Shown here: positions 1 through 6,102 of the stretch, one piece after another | How the letters are laid out: each line of letters begins with the position of its first letter | Numbering within the stretch: position 1 is the first letter of the stretch | NCBI GenBank assembly: GCA_964575715.1 | Contig: CAZNSG010000372.1 | Coordinates: forward strand, 1-6,264 | Direction: 5' to 3' | Length of the DNA: 6,264 bases | Origin: PNAI01 sp964575715 | Lineage (GTDB): Bacteria; Pseudomonadota; Alphaproteobacteria; Rhizobiales; Xanthobacteraceae | Position numbers and translations under genes: made by a program | Notes under the pieces: model-generated | What the model was told of the DNA's origin: nothing | What the model saw: the letters and a program-made list of their open reading frames with translations, nothing else | Database searches by the model: none

Positions 1-62
1 GCCAACGGACAATAAGGGGATCGTAAAATGACAACAGTTGCCCGATGACGAAATGCATGTAT

Positions 63-92
63 TTGATAACGTCATTCTGCACATTCTATGCT
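63..92 (+). promoter_or_regulatory. Candidate sigma-70-type promoter
   Basis: TTGATA at 63-68 differs from the TTGACA consensus at one base. TATGCT at 87-92 matches TATAAT at four of six bases. The spacer is 18 nt. If used, transcription would begin near position 99 and give an untranslated leader of roughly 215 nt before the first gene, with both hairpins inside or at its edge. Such matches occur by chance, so this is only a candidate. Confidence 0.22.
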
Positions 93-100
93 GCCCTTTT

Positions 101-117
101 GGCCCGGCTAACGGGCC
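101..117. repeat. Perfect inverted repeat, 6-bp arms
   Basis: GGCCCG at 101-106 and CGGGCC at 112-117 are exact reverse complements around a 5-nt loop. No T run follows the stem on either strand, so it is not a typical intrinsic terminator. It may be a stem in the leader transcript, an operator half, or chance in GC-rich DNA. Confidence 0.35.
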
Positions 118-200
118 GCCAATTTCGAAATGCCGCTTTGATGGCGGGTAAAGGGTGGTTAAGTGAACTTAACTCGGACGCCGACAAAGCAATGCGAATG

Positions 201-216
201 ACGGTCTGCGGACCGT
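201..216. repeat. Perfect inverted repeat, 6-bp arms with 4-nt loop
   Basis: ACGGTC at 201-206 and GACCGT at 211-216 are exact reverse complements around TGCG. The dyad lies about 100 nt upstream of the first start codon. It lacks a following T tract. A regulator site or a leader hairpin is possible; no known operator is recognised. Confidence 0.35.
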
Positions 217-315
217 GCGGGGCACGATCATACAAATTTATATGCTCTCGAAGACGATCGGGACGTTCGATGAAAGTGCCACTTGTGCTATGGTATTGAC
301 AGAATTGGAGCAACT

Positions 316-1407
316 ATGAGTGCCAATCGTGTGAAAGTCGGCATTGTCGGACTTGGCCGCTGGGCCAAGGTGCTGACCCGCGCGGCGCGCCAATCGGAAG
401 CGCTCGAAATCGTTGCTGGATTTAGCCGGACGGAGGAAAAGCGCACAGCCTTCCAGCAGGAGTTCGGAGTTGCCGCGGTGCCCGATCTGGCGTGGATGCT
501 TGCCGATCCCGCGATCAAGGGCGTCATTTTGACGGTGCCGAACGAGCAGCATCTGCCGATCGCACGCGAGGTCGCAAAGGCCGGCAAGCATGTCTATACC
601 GAAAAGCCGATCGCCAGCACGCTCGAAGAAGGACTTGAGATCGAGGCTTTGGAAAAATCGTATGGGGTGACCGTCACCGTCGGACACAGCGCGCGGCTGA
701 TGGCAGGCATCCGCAAAATCCGTGAAGCCGCCGATGCAGGCGAGCTTGGCCGCGTCGCATTCATGGAAGCGAATTTCTCCAACGAACGCGCACTTGAGCT
801 CACGCCAAAAACTTGGCGCTGGTACAAGGATAAGGCGCCCGGCGGCCCGCTGTCGCAACTCGCAATTCACCAATTCGATGTTCTCCACTATCTCGGCGGC
901 GAGATCGTCGAGGCGAGCTCAATGGCGTCAAAACTTTCGCCGGTCGGCGCGGAGGTCGATGACCAGTCGATGACGTTACTCAAGTTTGCTGACGGCAAGA
1001 TCGGCTATGTCGGCGCGTCATGGACTTCGCCGGGTATTTTTGCCATTCGCGTATTCGGCTCCAAGGGCCTGATGCACTACGAGATCGATTTTGGAACGTG
1101 GGATACGCCGGATAAATTGCACGAGACCTCAACGCTCTATATCCAACGCGGCAAGGGCGGCTACGGCAGCCGCGAAGAATTAAAAATTCCGAAAAGCGAT
1201 ATGTTTTGCGCCGAATTGGAAATGTTCGCCGAGAGCTGCCGTACCGGCAAACCGAACGAGCTGTCGTCGCGAAACGGCAATATCGCTATCGCGATCGTCT
1301 TTGCCGCGTTGCGTTCCATCGACAAGCAAGGCCAGGCTGTGCGCATCGCAGACGTGATTGCGGAATCCCATCGCAAGCTCGCAGAGAGAAGCCGTCATGT
1401 TGCCTAG
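316..1407 (+). CDS. Gfo/Idh/MocA-family NAD(P)-dependent oxidoreductase
   Basis: Predicted 363-aa cytoplasmic dehydrogenase of the glucose-fructose oxidoreductase / inositol dehydrogenase / MocA family, which oxidises or reduces a hydroxyl or keto group on sugars, cyclitols and related compounds with NAD(P). Residues 7-17 carry the Rossmann glycine motif (G12-L-G14-R-W-A17). E96-K97-P98 is the family's EKP motif, whose Lys is catalytic. The C-terminal alpha/beta domain begins near residue 125 and contains GGPLSQLAIHQFD, with H185 at the expected catalytic His and D188 after it. The position four residues before that His, Asp in inositol dehydrogenase, is Gln (Q181), a variation I believe also occurs in other family members. 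The ATG at 316 is chosen because GGAG lies at 307-310 and because the fold starts within eight residues; an in-frame TTG at 283 would add 11 residues with no homologous look. The gene overlaps the next one by 11 nt. The exact substrate is unknown. Confidence 0.93.
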   Translation: MSANRVKVGIVGLGRWAKVLTRAARQSEALEIVAGFSRTEEKRTAFQQEFGVAAVPDLAWMLADPAIKGVILTVPNEQHLPIAREVAKAGKHVYTEKPIASTLEEGLEIEALEKSYGVTVTVGHSARLMAGIRKIREAADAGELGRVAFMEANFSNERALELTPKTWRWYKDKAPGGPLSQLAIHQFDVLHYLGGEIVEASSMASKLSPVGAEVDDQSMTLLKFADGKIGYVGASWTSPGIFAIRVFGSKGLMHYEIDFGTWDTPDKLHETSTLYIQRGKGGYGSREELKIPKSDMFCAELEMFAESCRTGKPNELSSRNGNIAIAIVFAALRSIDKQGQAVRIADVIAESHRKLAERSRHVA

Positions 1408-2200
1408 CCGCTATTTTGCCGACTTATCGCAGCCAGAGATTGCGGCGCAATTTAAGAAGAATCCGCTGGTGATTCTGCCGTGCGGCAGCGTCGAGCAACA
1501 CGGTCCACATCTGCCAACTGGCACGGATACATTCGCTGCCAATGTCATCGGCCACGCAGTTGCGGAACGGATGGACGGTCTCGTGCTTCCGGCGACACCG
1601 TTTGGCGTTACCCCAATGCACATGCCGTTCGAGGGAACCATTACGCTGAGCCCTGACACCTACATACGGGTAACGACCGAGACGTGCGTCTCGACGGCCA
1701 AGCACGGCGCCAAATATCTCCTGATATTGAATTGGCATGAAGGCAATATTCCCTCACTTGCTATTGCCGCGGAATCGCTTCATCGCGACCACGGCATGAC
1801 CGTGCTCACCGTGCAGGCCTGCTACGTGGCTGAGGAGCTATATGGGCACTCCTGTAACGGACTCACCCATGGCGGCGAAATCGAGGCGCTCGCGGTTTTG
1901 GCTTTTCGATCCGAACTCGTTCACCTCGATCGGATCGACGATTCATCCGATCACGCGCACGGACATAAGATGGACCGGCTGCGCCGAACCCGCACCTTCC
2001 AGCCGGTGCTGACCGATATTCGCTCGATTGCGCCAACCGGCTGGTTCGGGAGTCCCCAGCATGCGACCGCCGAGAAGGGGCAGCGCATGCTCGCCGACAT
2101 TGCCGACGCTATCGCCCGCGAGGCACGCGAGATTTACCGGCAACTCGATGCCGTTCAGGGCGGGACGGCGGAGATCAAGCACTTGCGGCAGGTTAGCTGA
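1397..2200 (+). CDS. Creatininase-family metal-dependent hydrolase
   Basis: Predicted 267-aa cytoplasmic hydrolase of the creatininase / creatinine amidohydrolase superfamily, close to the usual 240-270 aa. Members use a two-metal site to open cyclic amides or cleave related bonds. Family signatures are in order: GSVEQHGPHLPTGTD (residues 30-44) supplies metal ligands E33, H35 and D44; NWHEGN (112-117) supplies H114; and THGGEIEA (157-164) supplies E161. The HGGEIE signature resembles the broad family rather than true creatininase, so creatinine as substrate is not implied. Known non-creatinine members include formamide hydrolases of flavin/deazaflavin synthesis, the MftE peptidase and, as I recall, a hydrolase of a 3-keto-inosose. 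The ATG at 1397 is preceded by the purine-rich run GAGAGAAG and overlaps the end of the dehydrogenase gene; an in-frame TTG at 1358 lies deep in that gene and is unlikely. Adjacency suggests it acts on the dehydrogenase product (inference). Confidence 0.92.
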   Translation: MLPSRYFADLSQPEIAAQFKKNPLVILPCGSVEQHGPHLPTGTDTFAANVIGHAVAERMDGLVLPATPFGVTPMHMPFEGTITLSPDTYIRVTTETCVSTAKHGAKYLLILNWHEGNIPSLAIAAESLHRDHGMTVLTVQACYVAEELYGHSCNGLTHGGEIEALAVLAFRSELVHLDRIDDSSDHAHGHKMDRLRRTRTFQPVLTDIRSIAPTGWFGSPQHATAEKGQRMLADIADAIAREAREIYRQLDAVQGGTAEIKHLRQVS

Positions 2201-2574
2201 TGGCGCGGCTGCTCAAACTAACCGAAGCAAAACGTTTGGGTTTGCCCGGGCGCGTCTCGCTTGAGCCGGTTTCCGGCGAGATCGGATCGCGCGTGACGTT
2301 TCGGATCGCCGAAATTCCGCCCGCCAGGCCGGGCGACAAGCCGCGCGGTCCGCATTTGCACGATGGGTTCGAGGAATGCATCTATGTATTGAAGGGGAGC
2401 GGTGTCACTCACTCCGAGAGCGGTGAAATTCCGATCAAGCCCGGCGATATTGTGCTTATTCCGCCCAACGAGAAGCACATGACGCGCAATACCGGAAGCG
2501 AGCCTCTCGTTCTTTTGTGCTTTTTTGCCGAACCCGACGTGAGCGCGCGCACGACCGAATATCCGAGTTTTTGA
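2200..2574 (+). CDS. Small single-domain cupin protein
   Basis: Predicted 124-aa single-domain cupin, a small beta-barrel protein. Cupin motif 1 is visible as G50-P-H52-L-H54 followed by E59 and G66, and motif 2 as G82-D-x4-P88, H93 and N97. H52, H54, E59 and H93 are the expected four metal ligands, so a bound divalent metal is likely. No second domain or DNA-binding domain is present, so this is not an AraC-type regulator. Small cupins of this type act as isomerases, epimerases, dioxygenases or binding proteins, and the sequence does not tell which. The start codon overlaps the stop of the creatininase-family gene by one base (TGATG), with AGG seven bases upstream, which points to coupled translation and a shared pathway role. 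Confidence 0.9.
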   Translation: MARLLKLTEAKRLGLPGRVSLEPVSGEIGSRVTFRIAEIPPARPGDKPRGPHLHDGFEECIYVLKGSGVTHSESGEIPIKPGDIVLIPPNEKHMTRNTGSEPLVLLCFFAEPDVSARTTEYPSF

Positions 2575-2586
2575 TATCCTGCTCAG

Positions 2587-3567
2587 ATGACACATCAAGT
2601 ACTTTGCTTGCGGCCTGAGGCGGACTTTGCGCGCGCCGACGCGCTGCCGCCGCCGAGTCTGGCCGTGAGTTATCACGCGCCGGACGATCCGAAGGTTGCG
2701 GAGCGGATCAAATCGGCGAGCGCGCTGGTCATCCCCGCGGTAGGGCCCAAACTTCCCAGCGAGTTGTTCAAGAATGCGCGCCTTCGAATCGTGCAGGTGA
2801 CCGGCGCGGGCGTCGACCGGCTCGATCGCGCGACGCTTGTCGGACTTGGCATTCCCGTGAGCAATGTGGCGGGAGGTAGCAACAGCGCGGTGGCCGAATA
2901 CGCGGTAACGGCCGCGTCAATGCTGCTTCGGCGTTTCGCCTGGGCCGACGCAGAAATCAAGAGCGGAAACTACGGCAAGTTCCGTGCGCGCATGGTGGCG
3001 GACAATCTTGCCGGGCTGGAAGGCCTTCTGGCCGGTGTTGTCGGTTTTGGCACCATTGGCCGCGCGGTCGCGCAGGCGTTTCATCGGATGGGCTGTCGCA
3101 TCGGCTATTTCGATCCCGCCATGAGCGATCGAAGCGCGGCCGATGCCATTGGCGCACAGCCGATGCCGCTTGATGAATTATTGGCGCAAGCCGACATCGT
3201 CACGTTGCATGTGCCGTTGCTTCCAGACACGAAAGATCTGATTGGCGAGCTGGAACTTGCCAAGATGAAACCGTCCGCGGTGCTGATTCAGGGCTCGCGT
3301 GGCGGTATCGTGAACGAAGCGGCTCTTGCCGCCTGCCTTGTAGGCGGCCGCATCCAAGGCGCGGCCGTCGATGTCTATTCGACCGAACCGCCAGGCTCAG
3401 ACAACCCGTTGCTCGCGCTCAAGGGGGAAGGCGCGCACCGTCTGTTGTTGACCCCGCACATTGCGGGCGTCACCCGCCAGGCATCGGCGCTGCTATTTCG
3501 ATCGGCATGGAACAATGTCGTGCGCGTGCTGGTGCACAACGAACCGCCGGTCAATCGCGTGTACTGA
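2587..3567 (+). CDS. D-isomer-specific 2-hydroxyacid dehydrogenase
   Basis: Predicted 326-aa cytoplasmic NAD(P)-dependent dehydrogenase that interconverts a 2-keto acid and a D-2-hydroxy acid; length matches the family (310-340 aa). The nucleotide-binding domain shows VVGFGTIGRAVAQAF (G153-x-G155-x-x-G158) and an acidic residue, D176, at the end of the second beta strand, which favours NAD over NADP. The catalytic triad is present: R238 in GSRGGIVNEAAL, E267 in DVYSTEPP, and H291 in LTPHIAG, with normal spacing. The usual Asn shortly before R238 is Gln (Q235). The N-terminal part, including VTGAGVDRLD (71-80) and the SNSAVAEYA segment, fits substrate-domain signatures. It starts 12 nt after the cupin stop; no good Shine-Dalgarno is seen, so translation may depend on ribosomes finishing the cupin. 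The substrate (hydroxypyruvate, glyoxylate or another keto acid) cannot be assigned. Confidence 0.93.
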   Translation: MTHQVLCLRPEADFARADALPPPSLAVSYHAPDDPKVAERIKSASALVIPAVGPKLPSELFKNARLRIVQVTGAGVDRLDRATLVGLGIPVSNVAGGSNSAVAEYAVTAASMLLRRFAWADAEIKSGNYGKFRARMVADNLAGLEGLLAGVVGFGTIGRAVAQAFHRMGCRIGYFDPAMSDRSAADAIGAQPMPLDELLAQADIVTLHVPLLPDTKDLIGELELAKMKPSAVLIQGSRGGIVNEAALAACLVGGRIQGAAVDVYSTEPPGSDNPLLALKGEGAHRLLLTPHIAGVTRQASALLFRSAWNNVVRVLVHNEPPVNRVY

Positions 3568-3782
3568 CACATTGGAATAGCCGCCATGCTCGCGTTCTAT
3601 CTGTCGAGGCCGCATAATTTCTCGACAACCGGCAGCCTCTGTCGCATTTCTGGCCGTAAGTGGGATACTTGAGGATTGCACACAATGCGAATTTTTTTGG
3701 AGATAAGTGTCTCGCCTCACCGGTACCGCAAGATGTACTATCTGGCTCCGGGCCTCTTTCCGACTGGACTCTTGGAATCAAC
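3568..3782. other. Intergenic region between the two gene blocks
   Basis: This 215-nt gap is the longest inside the cluster. It contains an inverted repeat at 3602-3627 and a run of seven T at 3692-3698. The downstream M20 frame is open back to a GTG at 3660, but the residues encoded before 3783 do not resemble the family, so I treat it as non-coding. It is the natural place for the promoter and operator of the second block, yet no clear -35/-10 pair stands out. No strong intrinsic terminator was found after the first block: the only stem before the T run has 4-bp arms (3675-3678 with 3683-3686). Confidence 0.6.
3602..3627. promoter_or_regulatory. 7-bp-arm inverted repeat, candidate operator
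   Basis: TGTCGAG at 3602-3608 and CTCGACA at 3621-3627 are exact reverse complements separated by 12 nt with an A/T-rich core. Arm-to-arm centre spacing is 19 nt, about two helical turns, which suits a dimeric regulator bound on one DNA face. No T run follows directly, so a terminator is less likely. The regulator is unknown, and no regulator gene is in the window. Confidence 0.35.
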
Positions 3783-5051
3783 ATGAGCCATCCAGACTTC
3801 GCTAGGGCCGCCGCCTATATTACCGACGATAACGTTCGCTCGCTGCTCATGGATCTCGTGGACATCGGCAGTCCGACCGGCAAGGAAATCGGCGTCGCGC
3901 AATATCTTGTCGCACGCATGCGGAAGTCTGGCATGGATACCGATCTGCCGCTCGTGGATGCGGGCAGGCCGAACGCAGTAGGGCACCGGCGCGGACGCGG
4001 TGACGGGCTCAATCTCCTGTTCACCGGCCACATGGACACCTCCTATTCAGGCCAAGAGGAACATCTTGTGGGCGAGGGATTCCAGCCAAAGGCGATCTAT
4101 CGCGACGGTTGGGTCTGGGGACTCGGCGCTAACAACATGAAGAGCGGGCTTACCTCGGCGCTGATCGCGATCGAGGCGATCGCCAAGGCTGGTCTCGAAC
4201 TTGCTGGCGATATCTCCTTCGGCGGCGTGGTGGGCGAGATCGAGAAGACCGCGATCGAGGAATTTCAAGGCGCCGAATATTCCGGCTATGGCATCGGCTC
4301 ACGTCATCTCGTCACCCACGGTGTCACCGCTGATTTTGCATTGCTGGCGGAGCCGACCGGTATGCGGATTGCTAGCGCCAATATGGGCGTGATCTGGCTG
4401 CGCATCACGGTCGGCGGCACGGTCGCGCATTCCGCGCTAGCCAACCGGCCGCATGTAATCAACGCCATTGCGGTGATGCACGAATTGCAGAGCGACATCG
4501 CACAGTGGGCTCGCAACTATGAAGCCGCGCATGAATACAATGGGGAGCGGCCCAACGTCACAATCGCCGCGATCCGCGGGGGTGCGCCGTGGCGGCTGTC
4601 ACGTAATCCATACGATTGCAGTCTTTACCTCGATATCCGCACCGTGCCTGGCCAGACAGTTGATCAAGTTAAGCGCGACTTGCGCGGAGTCCTACGCGCT
4701 TTCGGCAACCGCAAGGGTATCCCGGAGCCTGCGTTACATCTCTATGTCACCGATCCGCCGGTCGTGCTCGACCCAAAATTGCCAATCGTTCAGGCGCTTG
4801 GCGAGGCACAGCAGGCCGTTACCGGCGAGCGGCCAGCCGCGATCATTCGCCGACCGGGCGCCGACGCCGTGCACCTCACAACCTATGGCGTGCCCTGCGT
4901 CTGTTTTGGTCCTGGGGGCCGGATGCATCCTGACAGCCGTGGTGCTAACATGCACGCGTTCGGCGAGCATGTGCTGGTTGCGGATTGTGTTGCCGCGGCC
5001 AAAATTTATTTAGCGCTCGCGCTCGATCTGTGCAGCCGCAAGGCGGCATGA
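3783..5051 (+). CDS. M20-family metallohydrolase (ArgE/DapE-like deacylase) with variant metal site
   Basis: Predicted 422-aa cytoplasmic hydrolase of the M20 peptidase / ArgE-DapE-ACY1 family, whose members cleave N-acyl, N-carbamoyl or peptide amide bonds. LLFTGHMDTS gives the first metal ligand H83 and the supporting D85. The canonical G-x-x-D-M-K-G motif appears as G115-A-N-N118-M-K-S-G: Asn stands where the metal-bridging Asp normally is. The usual D-E-E motif appears as G151-E152-I-E154-K, so the base Glu can be placed but the second ligand is shifted. Further family features are AEPT (E190), the lid/dimerisation motif GGTVAHSA with H216, and the C-terminal FGPGG and NMHAFGEHV with candidate ligand H391. 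I recall Asn-Met-Lys and GEIEK variants in uncharacterised M20 homologues, so this may be a real subfamily. The ATG at 3783 fits the family N terminus; the Shine-Dalgarno (TTGGAA near 3772-3777) is weak. The receptor gene follows 27 nt later. Confidence 0.9.
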   Translation: MSHPDFARAAAYITDDNVRSLLMDLVDIGSPTGKEIGVAQYLVARMRKSGMDTDLPLVDAGRPNAVGHRRGRGDGLNLLFTGHMDTSYSGQEEHLVGEGFQPKAIYRDGWVWGLGANNMKSGLTSALIAIEAIAKAGLELAGDISFGGVVGEIEKTAIEEFQGAEYSGYGIGSRHLVTHGVTADFALLAEPTGMRIASANMGVIWLRITVGGTVAHSALANRPHVINAIAVMHELQSDIAQWARNYEAAHEYNGERPNVTIAAIRGGAPWRLSRNPYDCSLYLDIRTVPGQTVDQVKRDLRGVLRAFGNRKGIPEPALHLYVTDPPVVLDPKLPIVQALGEAQQAVTGERPAAIIRRPGADAVHLTTYGVPCVCFGPGGRMHPDSRGANMHAFGEHVLVADCVAAAKIYLALALDLCSRKAA

Positions 5052-5078
5052 AGTTGACAAGCTCGGAAGGGGTTCATC

Positions 5079-6071
5079 ATGAAACGAAGACAGTTCGCTC
5101 AAGCGCTGTTATGTTGTCTCACCGCCGGTCTGGCATTGCCCGCGCAGGCGCAGAATTATCCCAACCGGCCGATCACCTTCGTCGTTCCATTCGCTCCTGG
5201 CGGGCTCACCGACGTGCCGGCACGCATACTAGCCGCGATCATGCAGGAGAAGACCGGTGCCACGATCGTGGTCGAGAACAAGACCGGCGCCTCGGGCGTG
5301 GTGGGCGCCACACATGTCTGGCGGGCGGAGCCGGATGGCTACACGCTGCTGGTCAATGCGCTCGCTGACGTACAAAACCTGCACTATATCAAGGTGCCCT
5401 ACAGTGCCATTAGCGACTTCTCGCTGATCGGAAAAATCACGGACGGCCCGCCGCTGGTACTCGTTGCCAACGCCAGCCTTCCTTACAAGTCGCTCAACGA
5501 TCTGATCGCGGACGCCAAGTCAAATCCGAGCAAGGTGAGTTTTGGCACCTCGGGGCCTGCTACCTCACCGGCAATTTCTTTGACGCAGCTCAACAGCGCC
5601 GCCGGCACCAAGATCGTGGAAGTGCCATACCGCGGCTCCGGCGAAGCTGCCAGTGCGGTGGTGACGGGCGCCGTCCAGGCCACGTTTACATTTTATTCCG
5701 CCGCCAAGCCACTCGTTGACGGTGGGAAGGTGCGCGTATTGGCGATTGCAGGCCCAAATCGGATCGCGGGCTGGCCTGATGTGCCGACCATGCAGGAGCT
5801 TGGCTACAGCAACTTTAATCACAGCGGATTTGTCGGTCTCGCGGGACCCGCAAAGTTGCCGCCGCAGATTGTCGCATTTCTCAACAAAGCGCTAAATGAG
5901 GCGATCCACTCCGACACCTTCAAGACACGCATGCAGGCGCTGGGCATGACGATTCCCGATGCGGCGCGCAACACTCCGGAGAACTTTGCCGCTTTCATGC
6001 GTGCCGAAACCGCCCGCCAAGCGGCACTGGCCAAGCTAACAGGGCATGATCCAATGGCACCAAAGCAATAG
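5079..6071 (+). CDS. Bug/TctC-family tripartite tricarboxylate transporter receptor
   Basis: Predicted 330-aa periplasmic solute-binding protein of the TTT (Bug) family, which captures small, mostly carboxylated solutes and delivers them to a TctAB membrane transporter. An N-terminal signal peptide is clear: basic KRR, a hydrophobic core (residues 9-20) and an AQA cleavage motif ending at A24. The RRQF start leaves Tat export possible alongside Sec. The mature protein opens with NYPNRPI and VVPFAPGGLTD (35-45), the hallmark ligand-loop segment. Other family features are WRAEPDGYTLL (81-91), FGTSGPATSPA (155-165), VPYRGSGEA (182-190), and the DVPTMQELGY and GLAGPAKLPP segments (234-262). The start at 5079 has a strong Shine-Dalgarno, GGAAGGGG at 5065-5072, six bases upstream. 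No TctA or TctB gene is within the window. The ligand cannot be predicted from sequence alone; neighbours suggest it is the pathway's substrate. Confidence 0.95.
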   Translation: MKRRQFAQALLCCLTAGLALPAQAQNYPNRPITFVVPFAPGGLTDVPARILAAIMQEKTGATIVVENKTGASGVVGATHVWRAEPDGYTLLVNALADVQNLHYIKVPYSAISDFSLIGKITDGPPLVLVANASLPYKSLNDLIADAKSNPSKVSFGTSGPATSPAISLTQLNSAAGTKIVEVPYRGSGEAASAVVTGAVQATFTFYSAAKPLVDGGKVRVLAIAGPNRIAGWPDVPTMQELGYSNFNHSGFVGLAGPAKLPPQIVAFLNKALNEAIHSDTFKTRMQALGMTIPDAARNTPENFAAFMRAETARQAALAKLTGHDPMAPKQ

Positions 6072-6086
6072 GCGTGATGTTGAACC

Positions 6087-6092
6087 GAGGGG
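6087..6092 (+). promoter_or_regulatory. Shine-Dalgarno site serving two nearby ATG codons
   Basis: GAGGGG lies 5 nt before an ATG at 6098 and 10 nt before the ATG at 6103. Only the 6103 frame encodes a Rid-family protein. The 6098 frame closes after 24 codons at a TAA (6170-6172). Initiation at the nearer codon would divert ribosomes from the Rid gene. Confidence 0.5.
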
Positions 6093-6102
6093 AAATAATG
6101 TC

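Larger units (their letters stand above)
1..315. other. Leader region without a convincing gene
   Basis: This stretch precedes the first clear gene. It is visibly less GC-rich than the coding blocks. A frame open from 45 to 299 on the plus strand matches no family I recognise, is rich in Cys and Arg, and is judged non-coding. What can be seen is a promoter-like pair near 63-92, a perfect hairpin at 101-117, a second perfect hairpin at 201-216, and the ribosome binding site of the first gene at 307-310. No end of an upstream gene is identifiable, so the cluster may begin here, or a divergent gene may lie to the left of the window. Confidence 0.55.

Noticed and set aside
28..48. Six-codon frame ending in an ATGA overlap with the frame at 45, preceded by AAGGGGA, like a leader peptide
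   Set aside because: Too short to support, no run of repeated codons as in attenuators, and the downstream frame is itself doubtful.
45..299. 84-codon plus-strand open frame upstream of the first gene
   Set aside because: No recognisable family, Cys/Arg-rich composition, weak initiation context and base use unlike the neighbouring genes; it overlaps the likely leader.
296..301. TTGACA match as a -35 element
   Set aside because: It lies only 14 nt before the start codon, so a -10 element would fall inside the coding sequence.
238..888. 216-codon minus-strand open frame
   Set aside because: Lies antisense to the clear Gfo/Idh gene; its translation shows no domain and looks like a codon-bias shadow.
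1397..2200. Assignment as a true creatininase acting on creatinine
   Set aside because: The superfamily motifs fit, but no creatinase, sarcosine or hydantoin pathway gene is nearby and the superfamily covers several other reactions.
3675..3698. Possible intrinsic terminator: stem followed by seven T
   Set aside because: The stem has only 4-bp arms of mixed A/T content and is separated from the T run by five bases; too weak to call.
3660..3782. N-terminal extension of the M20 protein from a GTG at 3660
   Set aside because: The 41 extra residues do not resemble the family, no signal peptide is seen, and the ATG at 3783 matches the usual N terminus.
4519..5013. 164-codon plus-strand open frame inside the M20 gene
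   Set aside because: Out of frame with a gene whose family motifs continue through this region; Ser/Arg-rich shadow translation.
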